The position numbers and the translations under genes are program-made. A model generated the notes under the pieces. That model had not been told where the DNA came from. It worked only from the letters and a program-made list of their open reading frames with translations, and did not search any database. A DNA stretch of 64,000 nucleotides from Theileria orientalis strain Shintoku. Lineage: Eukaryota > Apicomplexa > Aconoidasida > Piroplasmida > Theileriidae. The stretch is taken from positions 1,550,001 through 1,614,000 of the forward strand of contig NC_025261.1 in assembly GCF_000740895.1 (NCBI RefSeq). Reading direction: 5' to 3'. Positions 53,201 through 64,000 of this stretch are shown here, one piece after another (the first letter of the stretch is position 1; every line of letters starts with the position of its first letter).

Positions 53201-56200
53201 TTACTGCCATCAAGACCACCTATGTTGCCCCTACTGCCGGCTACACTGCCCATGTCTTCCAAGCTAGCGACAAACCCATCTACGTTATCACTTTTCTGAG
53301 TGTTCACTACTCCTAGACTCCTAAATATATCGTCCAAACTTTTATATTCGTATTCATGTGCCTCTTGGTCTTCATGGTCGTGCTCTCTCTCTGGCTTCTT
53401 CATGCACTGGATCAAGTCATTTATCCTCTCGGGATAGAAGTAGTCCTTAAGGTAATATATACGTGCGATGTCCTCTATTGAATTACACACTTTAATGTTC
53501 TCCAGCTGAGATTGTATCATCACATTTCCCGCATCTACATTGTGTGTGTCAATAGTATCTACGTTTCTGACTATCTAGCAGCGATTGCTACGTCCCGTAT
53601 TTAACTAATAGTCATATCTAACTGTGTAACCACTCTATATAATCAATACCTATTTTAAATTTAATTGACAGGTCCTTCATTTCAAACAGAAACCGATTGC
53701 ATGGGTCATTCATCCTGGATATTATTAGTGCGTCATTCTGATCCACGAGGACCTTGGCGTTGCTTTCCAATAGCAGAACTGCTCCAAGCGTCGTTGATAG
53801 GTACTTTACGTGGCATCTACAGTACTTGTTGTTCGAAACTGTCCCACTAAAGAGTATGCAGAACACGTGCATTCTGTCGTCATGGTAGTTTGACCCTGAA
53901 CTGACCCTGCGTGTAGACGTATCATCTCCCCCCGCACTGGCACCCTCGGAGTCGTGGTTTGCGAATCTTGACGACTCCGCAGTCATAAATATCCTTGGAA
54001 TGGCTCTAACTCTCTGCTCCGTACTCTCCCTCGCCACCTTCTTGGTCCTCGTGTAGAAATCGATGCTCGGGTATATCCATATTTCAAACATGTTCAGGGT
54101 CAGACTAAGCTTCAGGCTTCCAATGGCGTCAGCTCCACTGCTAGTATTGGCAGCGGTGTTCTTAGTGTCAGTTTTACCCGTGCCAGTAGTGATGTTGCTC
54201 GTGTTACGATTACCACTGTTGCCAATACCACTACCGGGAACGTTGTTGCCGTAGCTCGCCTTACTACTTGCCTTGTTGACTCCACGCTTCTGAATACTGC
54301 TGCCGAACTGACTCATGACAATCGCTATGCCCAGGTTAATGAAGTCCGGGTGCAATTCCACAAGCGTGTTGTCAATTACCACATTGACCTGCTTACTGCT
54401 GGCGCTCTTCGATAGACTCAGCACTATCTGCTCCTTCTGCTTTGAGAGAAGCTCCTCAGGCACGTAGTAGGACTGAGCAGCTCTCGACCTCACTTCATGC
54501 ACGTTGTTAATCATGTACTTCCCAAAGTAGTCGAGTATCTGCAACTTTTCGACCAGCAGCTTCAGCAGCAGCCTATCTTCGTTCTTCACGAAGTGTGCCT
54601 TTTTACAGAGTGTCAAGTTGAATATCTTAACGAGCTCGTACTCGTCCAGCGGCTCTTCAAACACGTTTATACTACTTAGCCTAGGGTGGTACACGTTGGC
54701 TTGACGCGCACCCCCGTTACCGCCCTGTGCATACACACCTGTAGCCAGGTTGTACGGGTGTTTCGCGTACAGATCCAGGTTGAAACTGCAGTTCGACACC
54801 GTCAGTATCAGCGTTCCGTTAAACATGTAGTACTGCTCGTACAGCAGCTCCACTTGGTTATCTTCTGCCTGAAAGCCCTCCCCTGTTATGCTTCCGCCCA
54901 CATTGTCGTCCATGTGCTTCGACAGCTTATACAGAAAATCCTCGTCCAGGTTACTCTGAAGCAGCACGTTGAAGCTGTACCCGAAGTTAACCATGACCTT
55001 ATTCTGCGGATACGCCTTCAGTATTCTGAATCGCAGCCTTTTGTACCTTTCTGATACATCCGGCAGGTACCAACATGGAACTGTGAGTGAATAATCTGAG
55101 AACAGACAACTGGCACTGCCTTTCAAACTAAAATCCACATTGCAAAGGAACCCTTTCTTGTGGGCGCAGTCGTAAACATCGTCTCGATATTCCCCTTCGT
55201 TGGTTTCATCATCGTCGTAGTGGTCAGCTTCATCCGCATCCATGTTGTTAGTGGCCACATTAGCTTTAGTATCAATGTTAACACTGTTACCACCGATGCT
55301 ATCATTGCGGCCATAGCCTAATGTACCGGCGACGGCAGTGGCAGCATCACTTCTAACGACGTTATCAGCTCCTCTCCACATACTCTTGAACGAACTAACT
55401 TGGCTCTTAAAGTTGCTTAACACCTCTTGCACTTCTGACGCGTATTGCTTCGCCTCCTTCATCACGCTCATGTCAAAGTTGAACAGAAATTCTCCGACTT
55501 CCACCGACCCCTTGGTTGTGAGCACTGAGTTGAATCTGTGTAGTATCAAATTAGTGTCCACTTGCAAACTATCAAACTTTTCCACGACTTCGATTCCATT
55601 CAAGAACTCGTCAATCAGGTCATCTTCGTTTTCCTTACCTCCGACACTACCACTATCTTTGTCAACTCCGCCACCATTACCATCGAGGTTAACGCTATCA
55701 TTTCCATTAACATCAATGTTACCGCTACCATGACTGACACCATTGCCACTAACAGCGTTAACATTGCCGTCATCACCGATAGAGTTGGCATCAGCCCTGG
55801 CAGTGGCACTCGAAGTGTAGTTTACCATTTTCATGTAACTCTTCACGTAGCTCCTGTTCATTATTGGCTTCAACCTCGAGTATGAGGACACCTTCGTAGA
55901 AAATATCGGTATCAGCACGTCGTCGTCTGAACATGTTGGAAGCAAACACCACGTCACGTGACTGAACCAGTATTCATTGAACAGAAGTGATAACTCATGA
56001 AACACTTCCTTCAAGTCCCTGTACTTACGACCGATTGATGAAACGCTTCTAAACTTATTCAGTTCCGTTTGTGGGCTGTACGCTTTGTACGAGTTATTGT
56101 AGTGGTACCACAGCGCAAATTGCGATACCTGTAACACTACTCTGTTGTTCACGTGCCTCAAATCCATTAGGCAATCCGAGTATTCTGACTCTTCGTAGTC

Positions 56201-59200
56201 CTTCTTAAACACGTTACAGTCGTCAAGCCTCAGCTGCAAATCCATCAGCGAAAGTGTCAAAAATCTTTTATAGTTAGACCACAACAACCCCGTTGAGAGC
56301 CTTGCTACTTTTAATGACAAACTATTATTTTTCTTTGTGAGTTCACAAAATACGTCAAAGACTACTCCAAAACTATCCAGGTACACAAATGTGTTCAGAC
56401 TGCTAACGTACACTTTAACGGAACCGCTTGAATGTCCAGTTTTAGCACCCCTGCTTTCGTCTTGGTAGGCACCCTCGGACGATGCACTATCTTCAGTGCT
56501 ACTCCTTGTGTCACTCGTTGTGCTGCCACTGTTATTATTGTTAACTGTGTTGCCACTGATGTAGTTGGAGGCGATACTGATACTCGTATTGAGGCTGTTA
56601 TTTCTAAAGGTATTGAGGCTGTTATTTCTACTCGTATTGAGACTGTTATTTCTACTCGTATTGAGACTGTTGTTGGTGCCAACGCCGGTACCAGTGCTAA
56701 CACCGGGGGTTCCACTCGCTATGCTCTGAATCAAATTGTTGAAAAAGAAAAACTGCTGGAAACAGTAGTCAACAAAATCCTTGTTGTACTTGAGGTTCAA
56801 ACTCCTCAACTCCAGTTTAACCTCGGTGTTCCCTTTCACCTTTTCCACCTGAGCCAGCACCTGCCCGTGCTGTACTCTCCTCGTCGTGATTTTATTACTC
56901 TTCAAGTCATTCATGGTGCATCCAAACAGCACTTCGTAGTTACCTCTGTTGATCAAGTAGTTGTAGTTTTTGCTTCCGTTGGTGTAGTTGTTACCGTTAT
57001 TGCCCTTGAGAATGTTACTGGTGTTCACGTTGAAGGCGTTACTCGTGGTACTGCTGATACCGCTGTCAAAACTGACACTGCTGGAACTGCTATCGCCACT
57101 CATCGTATAACTATAAGTGGTGTTACTGTCATCATACGACTCCTCGTCGTACGAGTTTGGGCTCTCCTCGTGTGGTACTTCAAACGCATCGTCTTCACCT
57201 GCTTCCGAGTCAGCCTGCGTGTGACTTAGCAAATTTGCTCCCTTCAGGTTCAACTTTATTTTCTCCTTGCTGCCCGTCAAAAACTGTAGACTCAGCTTGT
57301 GGAACACCAGCGAGTACAGCAGCGTGTGATCGTTCGTGGACACTGAGACTATTCCTCCCTCACCGGTCGTGCTCCTGTCGTGCCTCAGGAAAAAAACCTT
57401 CAGATCGCGAACTGAGACCAGCGCCTTGTTTTCGTAGTCTCCGTGGAACCTTATCAACTCAGGCTCATATATCGGCGTGCAGTAGCACGATACCATGTTA
57501 TACACGCGTGCCTCCATCTCCACGTGCATTCCGACTTTAATCATGCTGTCGTACTCAAACTCTTCCAGCGCACTCCTTATCTTGCGCGAGTAGTCAGGTT
57601 TAAAGTTAAAATATGCGTAGAAATTTGGGAAGCAGGTCCCGTCTCTCACTGCGTCCACCATGTTCTTCACGTTGTTTCCTGACCTTGCAAACTCATTTGC
57701 AAATTGGTGAAATGGCGCCAATACCACCAAATTCGAGCACAGTTCAACGTTTTCCAGGGAAATCAGGAATACTCCACTGTTCTTAATCAACTGGAATGAA
57801 AACAGTTCCACACTAAGCAGATTCGTTTTACTGTCATTTCTACAGTCTTTTGCCGGTTTTCTGCCACTTGTATAAATAAAATTATTCTTACGATTGGTGG
57901 CACCACTGGTATGGGCAAAACTATCCTTACTACTAGTAACAGCGGTGGCACCGAATGCAGTAGGCTGCCTATTATGCGATTTGGTGCCTGCTCTATCAGT
58001 TGACCTGTTGGCAGGGGCACTTTCAAAGGCGTTAAAATGGTCATTCATGTCGTAAATGTTGTTCATCGATACCTCAACATCGTTAAAGGTCAGTTTTTTC
58101 GAACTCAGGTAACTATCCACCAGCACGTCCAGGCCCTTCATTGACACTTCTATGCAGTTGTTGAAGCCCAGATCCAGAGACTCTATGCAGAACGGCACTG
58201 ATCGTGCATTGTAAAACCAGTCCACGTCTCCCCAGTGGTTAATCTTCTCAACATCCACGCCTAGTTCTTTCACCTCTTCCTCAAATGACACAACCACGTC
58301 ATTGTTGACTCTCCCATTGCTGATACTGTTCGCGGTAGTGTCCGCATTCAATTTCGCACTTCGACTGTTACCAGTGTTACTACTACTACTGGCCATCACC
58401 ATCACTGTTCTTCTCCTTCTGGCCTCCTTACCACTTTGCACGATGTCGTCCATTACCTTTTGGTATGGCCATTTCAACAGCGACTGCTCGTTCTGTTCGT
58501 ACATGTCCTTTGCGTCCACTCTCGTCCTCTTCTTCGCGAACCTTGCAAAGAAGCTATACATCTTCATCTCCTTTCCCGTGAACCTCACCATGTTCCTGTT
58601 TTTCATGCACATTCTCTGCCTCGTCACCGTTATCACGTACTTCAACTTCTCGTCCAACTTTCCAATGAACTTGTTTATCATCTTCATGTCCTCTTTCGAG
58701 TACTGCGTGACGTTCTTAAACGGGTATCCTCTGTCGGTCGTCTTAATCCTGTACTGGTTCCTGTGGTTATTCGTGAACGTGCGGTGCAGGAACAGTTCAA
58801 AACTCAGCAGCTCGTTCAACGTCCTCGTCACCAGGCCGTGCTCCACTGATTTGTACAGTTCCAGGGCCGGGTTTGCTATTAGGAAGTACGAGCACATGTT
58901 AATCACGTTCTTCTTCACGTAGTTACCGTAGCTCTCTATCAGTATGCTGATCAGCGAATGCTTATCTATTTTCCTAGAGTCCTCCAGGCTGAACTCGTCC
59001 ACGTCTTCGTTGCCGTAGTCCCTGAGGTAGCCCTCATAGTCCTCCATCATTTTAGTTGGAGCTGCAACCAGCATCTCATTGTGCACGACGCCCAGCACCA
59101 GGTCACACGAGAACGTGCGCTTCTTCGCCTGGCACTCCACCTTCGCGTACCTGCACATTGCGCGCGCCAGGAATATTTTGATGGAGGCCCTCCTGTCCGA

Positions 59201-61354
59201 CATTTGCACGATGTTGAAGTAGAAGTTCGACACATCGGCTATTATGCAGTCGAGCATCTTCCTCCTGGTCCCCTTTCTCCTGTTCGCTTCATTGAAGCTG
59301 TTCAGGATCTTCGAGGTCGGTATCAGATCCACTCTCAGGTTCGGCGCTACGATTCCAAAGCTCATGGTTCCCAGGAACCAGTGGTCGTCGTTGCTGCTAG
59401 CGTTCGGCCCTCCCAGTGCCATCCTGATTGCTTCGTATGCTCTCGCACCGCTGGGATCGCTAGCATTGACGCCGCCATTGCCAACGGTAGCTCCACTAGC
59501 GCTACTCCCGGCTCCGGCAGCAGCGCCATAAGTAGCTGCATCGCTAGTACTTGCATTCATATATTCGAAGTAATTGCTCGTAAAAAAGTTAGACTCGTAC
59601 TCGTCCGCCTGGATGTTTACAAAATTCCTTATGAACTGCTCGTTATACTCATCTTCGTACTCGTCCTCGTCTTGGAACAAACGTTCAATTTTTATTCCAG
59701 AGTCCTGCTCCGCGTCTTCTACATCACTCAGATTTGTTTTTTCATCTATTTTTTTTTCATTTGTTTTTGTTGTTTTACTCTTTGCCTCCCTAAGGCCCTT
59801 AGTTTTGTTCTCATACTTGCTACTTTTGTTTATGCTTACGTCACTTTTAATTATTTTTTTCCTCTTTTTGGAAAGGGAACTTCTCAGTCTTATCAGAACT
59901 CCTAACGGAGTTTCCCGTTCGTATGCGTCAAAAAAATCCTGATCTTCTTTCGATAGTTTGAACAGTTTCAACTTTTTTAACAGGTTACAATATTTTACAC
60001 TGCTCTGCACACTCGGTACCTTGCAAAGGTCGTTCGTCGCTCCCTTCTTAAACGAGGAGAGGATGCGGACGTACCTTATGAAGTCGTGCAGCGTGTGCAC
60101 AAATTCGCTCGAAAAATTGAGCTTCAGCTTCGAGTACTTGACTGACCCGTCGAAGAGGTAGCCGTAATGCTCCTGCTTCGCGTACTCGGGGTCGCTTCCA
60201 CACAGATACAGCTTTATTTTCTGCATCGGCTCGTATGCGATTTTGTCTACGAAGAACAGCGAGTTGAAGTTCCATATCTTCACCGATATGCCCACAAATA
60301 TCCCCTCCTTAGTGGTCAGCTTAAACCTCTTATGCGGCGTGTTCAGTATGTTCAGATACTTTATTGAATCCGGCTTTATCTTGTTCTTCGATATTTTTTC
60401 CGGGGGCATACAACTTGAACAAAATGTGCAGAAGTTGCTCCTCTTCACTTCCAAAAAATCGTACAGATCCCTGTTCTCCAGCTCTTCCTTCTCGGAGAAG
60501 TCCGACTCGAACAACTCGTCGCTGAAGTTAGAACTGCTTGACGACAGGGCGTCTTGGTCCCAATGACCGCTGTATGAACGTCTGTACTGACTCGGTCCAC
60601 TTTCCGAACTGTCAAAAGATTCACAAGAGTCGCTCTCCTGATTATCCGTGCCGACGTCAGTGTCAAGGTCATCTGAATAGTTCGGGCTATAGTTACTATA
60701 ATGAGTCTCGTAGCTGTTGTATTCTATCTGTACGCCCCTCGTTTTAAACAGGAGATTTGTAAGGAGGCCCTTCAAAAAACCCTTTCTCTCAAGGTCGTTC
60801 ATGTTCGGATTCTTAGAGTCGACGCCTCCTCCAGTCACCAGGTCAGCTCTAATTACTATTGAGAACGGGTTTTTATATATTACATCGTCCACGAAGGTTA
60901 CTTTGACATTTTTAACCCTAATCGATAAACAATTTACGATTTTTGCAGCTTTGTCGGCGTTGGCGCCCAGCTTCGAGTACTTAATCCACTTGTCCAAATA
61001 CCTTTTTTTCTTTGCCAATAGCAATTTTTTACATAGATCCGGATCAAACTCGTCAAGTCTCTTCGTTCTAACCACTAAATCGACTCCGTCGACGTCTATT
61101 TTAATTTTTCCCCTCTTGTTACTTCTGAAAAAGGCCGACCAGTCACATTTTACTACAATTCGCCTAATGTTTGAGCTAACTAGCGCAAAGGGTGAAGAGT
61201 AGTTTTGAAACACGATTTCCGGTATGGCGATATCTGCCAAGTGTATTTCTGGATTCCCTACTGAAGTTACACATACGTGATCCAGTGGTATCCATTGCTC
61301 AACCAAGTCTCTCCCGAATGTCCTAATTAGGCCATTCAAGATGTATTTCAACAT
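47203..61354 (-). CDS. VPS13: VPS13-family bridge-like lipid transfer protein, two giant exons
   Basis: Exons 53623-61354 and 47203-53558 (alternative acceptor at 53534) joined across a 64-base intron give about 4695 residues. The N-terminus is a chorein domain: L-K-Y-I-L-N-G-L-I, then W-I-P-L-D-H-V and V-K-C-D-W-S. A very long beta-rich region forms the lipid groove, interrupted by many Asn/Ser/Gly inserts. The C-terminal 300 residues have the VPS13 ending: long amphipathic helices with F-L-I-G-I-N-N-G, G-G-L-A-Q-S-V-G-H and K-P-I-G-I-L-D-G-L-W-F-G-L, ending K-M-K-T-V-G-R-L-F. VPS13 proteins move bulk phospholipid at membrane contact sites. Loops hold the cassette at 51069-51240 and an N-S-L-N-T-S-R-N repeat. 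Frames either side of the intron could be mistaken for two genes; the domain split shows one. Confidence 0.87.
51069..51240 (-). repeat. Shared coding cassette, copy B (inside VPS13)
   Basis: Minus-strand copy of 7625-7795 in the same reading frame, placed in a loop of the second VPS13 exon. Homology begins at E-F-D-A-N and stops abruptly after G-S-K-K-M-D. Confidence 0.95.
53559..53622 (-). other. VPS13 intron (predicted)
   Basis: Donor GTTAGATATG after ...W-L-H and acceptor ...ACGTAG. Both flanking frames contain stops inside this stretch. An acceptor 24 bases downstream also keeps phase. Confidence 0.65.
56580..56680. repeat. In-frame 24-bp tandem repeat in VPS13 (R-N-N-S-L-N-T-S)
   Basis: About four copies, minus-strand coding, in an Asn/Ser loop of the first VPS13 exon. 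One copy has Phe for Ser. Confidence 0.88.
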
Positions 61355-61890
61355 CTCATCGGGGTGTGCTACTAATTATACAAACGACATTTTAGAATTT
61401 AACAAAATTTTTTACACAGTTACACATCAGGGGGCTGTTAGGGAGTTCACTACTCACACTTAAAATTAGGAAATTCCACTCATTTTTCCTTGATTCTTAA
61501 AAGAAATGGATTTGGAAATAAATGTTAATGTGTTTTATCACTTTGTTTGGCACTCAACGTAACTTTAAAATCTTTTTTTTATCGTGTGTACACATGTAGT
61601 TGTTTGAAGTTAAAATCCGCCCATAACACGGAAAACGTAATAACATATAACGTAAATATATTAAATTATCAGGATTTAAAATATTTTACAGGCCTTGGCG
61701 CTATAAGGGCCTAGGGTTACATAATTTGGAACCATCAATGGTAAATACTTTAAACTTGAATCAAGATTAATGGGATACTGCTTTTCGCCCGAACTTTGCA
61801 CAAATGTTTGAAAAGGGCTACTAGGTCTCTTGACTGATTTGAAAGATGATTGCTAGAAGGCGGCTGCCATGTTGGAGAGTTAGGGGAAGA
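61355..61890. other. Intergenic upstream of VPS13
   Basis: AT-rich 536-base spacer between two minus-strand genes, expected to hold the VPS13 promoter. Nothing else recognised. Confidence 0.5.
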
Positions 61891-63876
61891 CTACGCACCG
61901 GACCAGGGCTTGAACAAGTCTTCGGAGAGCTTTAACATCTTCTCGGAGTCTGCAAACTTGTAATCGCCCTTGCCGGAGCAAAAGGGGCAGTTGTTGTCGA
62001 CGGCGCAGTCGCGCAGGTCGTTGAAAACGTCGTGCAGGTCGTCGTCGCCCATCCAGCCCTTGGAGCCGGTCTGAGGAGTGTCCTCGAGAGAGTGGAGGCC
62101 GTTCTTTATGAGAGACTCGAACCAGTTGTAGTCATCTTCGTCCTGCTTGTCGAAACCGAGGTCCTCACCGGCGACGTTGGCGCTAGGGGAGCAGAGGACG
62201 TCGCCCGGGGCGCGAGGGCTGCGCTGCTTGTCCTCGAGCCCATGATTAAGCTGACGGTCGAGGTCCTCATTCAACAGCTTTTGGCCAGTATGGTTCTTGA
62301 AGGCCTCGGAAGTGTTATAGTTGTAGTTCTTGTAGGCTTCCGGTGCGTTGTGGCTGTTATAGCTGAGAGCGTCGTAGGTCGAAGAAAGGTCGATGTCAAG
62401 GTCCTCAACGTTGTAGTTGCTATAGGCGCTGGTGGTGTTGCTGAGAACGTCGTCGTTCTTGCCCTTGAGGCCGGGGGTCCACTCGTCCCTTCCACGGTAG
62501 TTGCCGTTCCACTCATCGCGGAGCCTGAGGGAGTTGTCAGAGTCCCTGTTCGCGTCAGGGCCACCGGTTGTGTTGAGATCCTCGTTGTGGCTCTGGAGCC
62601 TGAAGAGGGAGTTTTCCCCCTCGATTACATGGTAGGAGGTGACGCCCATGTCGTTGCCCCTGAGGGCGCCGGCGTTGTCCCTCTGGGCTCTGTGCTTCAC
62701 TCGCACGGCACTGACGGTGCCATTGGAGGGAGAGTTTACAGGGCCCTTTAAGTCGCCACCGATGACGAGGCCACCACCGCCGTTGCTAATGTTGGTGTGG
62801 TTGTTCTGGTTGTGGCTGTTGCTGTTACCGTTTCCGTTGTTAGTGTTACTGCCGCCATCAAGTCTACTGTTCCCATTGCCGCCATCAGGTCTGCCATTGT
62901 TATTGCCGTTGCCGTTTATTGTAATGGTGTTGTTGAGGCTGCCGTTCGGGGCACTTTGGTTGCCGGAGCCGTTGCCTGAGGGTTGAAAGTTCCTAAGCTC
63001 CTCCTTGGAGTGAGCAAATGGACAGTAATAGCCCTTGCAGTTGGGGAAGTTGAGGCAGTAGCGAGTCTTGTACAGCTCAGGATGGTACAGCTGCTCCTCC
63101 TTAGAGTGACTGAAGCGACACCGGCGCCCAAAGCTGCACTTGCCGTGCAACTGCATCTTGTTGTCGTGACGAGAAAATTGAATGTTGGGGCAGAGCTTGT
63201 AGTCGTACTTGAAAAGAATAGGGTTCCTGCGGGGCCAGGTCTCAGAGTGACTGAGGCTGCACTTGCTGGAGTTCAGACACATGCCCTTGGCGTAAAGAGG
63301 GCACTGCCGAGTGCGGAACTCCTCCAGGTCCTTCCCGGAAAGGCACACGTGCTCAGACTCGGACTTGGATGCCCTGGGAGCCTTAGACTCGCCATTAGCA
63401 TGCTCAGCAGCAGAGTTGTCCCTGTAAGAGCCAGAATTGGCAACGCCATTGAGCCCTTTCTCTCCGCCATTGCTGTTGCCGGTAACATGAACACCGTCCT
63501 TATAGCTGCCCTTGAGGTTGTGGCTGCCGTGCTTGTTAAAGTAATTGTGATCCAGAGAGTTCCCGAGGAAAGGCCGCCAAGGACTGAATTCGATATGGTT
63601 CAGAGTCTTCCCCAAGTCGAGTCTGCCGAACTCCCGACCACCACCGGAGACGCCAGCGCCAGAACCGTTGCTAGGGCCGCTGATGTGCAGGTTGTTGATT
63701 TTGGGGTAGCCCGGAATGAAGGGCTGATAGGCAGTCTTGTTTAAGTTGCCCTTTAAGTTCCGGTTCAAGTGCAAACTCGGCACGTCGTTCGTGCTGTGAT
63801 TCTTCTTGATAAAGTAGCTCTCCTTGGGAGAGCACTCCTCCATGCTCGAGCACTTGATGAGGCCCAGTCCAGACAT
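61891..63876 (-). CDS. CCCH-type zinc-finger protein
   Basis: 661 residues, single exon. Three CCCH fingers lie in a row at about residues 195-295: C-x7-C-x5-C-x3-H, then C-x17-C-x5-C-x3-H, then C-x5-C-x4-C-x3-H. Repeated S-H-S-K/E-E elements follow each His. The long first gap in finger 2 and the spacing resemble plant and alveolate CCCH proteins related to Unkempt, which bind RNA. A Gly/Asn-rich run (about 300-370) and a Asn/Tyr/Asp-rich region follow. The C-terminus ends with a C-P-F-C-S-G-K-G-D motif and a conserved-looking helix. It is probably an mRNA-binding regulator of stability or translation, in cytoplasm or nucleus. The finger assignment is secure; the target is unknown. Confidence 0.87.
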   Translation of the reverse strand: MSGLGLIKCSSMEECSPKESYFIKKNHSTNDVPSLHLNRNLKGNLNKTAYQPFIPGYPKINNLHISGPSNGSGAGVSGGGREFGRLDLGKTLNHIEFSPWRPFLGNSLDHNYFNKHGSHNLKGSYKDGVHVTGNSNGGEKGLNGVANSGSYRDNSAAEHANGESKAPRASKSESEHVCLSGKDLEEFRTRQCPLYAKGMCLNSSKCSLSHSETWPRRNPILFKYDYKLCPNIQFSRHDNKMQLHGKCSFGRRCRFSHSKEEQLYHPELYKTRYCLNFPNCKGYYCPFAHSKEELRNFQPSGNGSGNQSAPNGSLNNTITINGNGNNNGRPDGGNGNSRLDGGSNTNNGNGNSNSHNQNNHTNISNGGGGLVIGGDLKGPVNSPSNGTVSAVRVKHRAQRDNAGALRGNDMGVTSYHVIEGENSLFRLQSHNEDLNTTGGPDANRDSDNSLRLRDEWNGNYRGRDEWTPGLKGKNDDVLSNTTSAYSNYNVEDLDIDLSSTYDALSYNSHNAPEAYKNYNYNTSEAFKNHTGQKLLNEDLDRQLNHGLEDKQRSPRAPGDVLCSPSANVAGEDLGFDKQDEDDYNWFESLIKNGLHSLEDTPQTGSKGWMGDDDLHDVFNDLRDCAVDNNCPFCSGKGDYKFADSEKMLKLSEDLFKPWSGA

Positions 63877-64000
63877 GTTTGTTAAGTCCAGGTCGATGTT
63901 GCTGATGTCAATAGTGTGTTATTAAGTTCCCTTCTGGGCTTTGACGAAAGTCTTTGCTACTGATTCTTGTTATCCGCTAGGTTTATGCTACTAATACCGC
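63877..64000. other. 5' flank of the CCCH gene
   Basis: Right edge of the window, upstream of a minus-strand start codon. Too short to judge. Confidence 0.4.

Noticed and set aside
47203..61354. Two separate genes (2106 and 2578 codons)
   Set aside because: The chorein start is only in one and the VPS13 C-terminal end only in the other; a 64-base GT-AG intron joins them in frame.

Overview
The window is nuclear DNA of an apicomplexan piroplasm, almost certainly a Theileria. The evidence is several secreted proteins with Theileria-type FAINT (DUF529) repeats at 9.2-13.9 kb, many small GT-AG introns, AT-rich intergenic DNA, large low-complexity Asn/Ser/Gly/Asp insertions inside otherwise conserved eukaryotic proteins, and genes for apicoplast-type import (Tic20) and a piroplasm-style VPS13. 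I place it in Theileria from gene content; the species is not determined. No rRNA, tRNA, CRISPR array or transposase was seen.

Layout. 1-646: 5' part of an ABCB-type transporter (minus), cut by the window edge. 994-5626: eleven-exon UTP12/WDR3 (minus). 6260-8710: large unrecognised low-complexity protein (plus). 9255-13904: three secreted FAINT or FAINT-like proteins in chromosome-internal position. 14202-15077: putative apicoplast-targeted protein. 15349-15978: PITH-domain protein. 16956-18560: EF-hand protein. 18682-19164: SSXT (SS18/GIF-like) protein. 19408-21297: protein farnesyltransferase beta. 21445-23828: tubulin-tyrosine-ligase-like enzyme. 24027-28427: divergent arginine methyltransferase with AT-hook-like tails. 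28736-29536: FCF2. 29910-33156: nucleolin/NSR1-like. 33815-34441: GINS subunit PSF1. 34907-35584: mitochondrial ATP synthase subunit c. 36418-38796: ribosomal proteins eL20 and eL18. 40113-41153: Tic20. 41213-42464: Rab6. 43035-44279: CTU1/NCS6. 44688-45097: small two-exon membrane protein. 45964-46722: unrecognised C-terminally anchored protein. 47203-61354: VPS13 in two giant exons. 61891-63876: CCCH zinc-finger protein.

Functionally it is a housekeeping island. Ribosome production is strongly represented (UTP12, FCF2, NSR1-like, eL20, eL18), together with membrane traffic and lipid transfer (Rab6, VPS13), organelle biology (Tic20, ATP synthase c), tRNA thiolation (CTU1) and protein prenylation (FNTB). 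Most exon structures below were rebuilt by hand from GT/AG sites, phase and protein family alignment, so individual junctions are predictions.

The most unusual signal is a segment of about 170 bp, with a core of about 130 bp that has one or two differences. It lies in the same reading frame inside two unrelated genes 43 kb apart and in inverted orientation: the 816-residue protein at 6.3 kb and VPS13 at 51 kb. This suggests recent copying of a coding cassette into disordered loops. Other points of interest are an SSXT co-activator reduced to its core, start codons isolated or split by introns (eL18, Rab6), tandem repeats inside introns and between convergent genes, and a methyltransferase whose catalytic domain is split by a long disordered insert.
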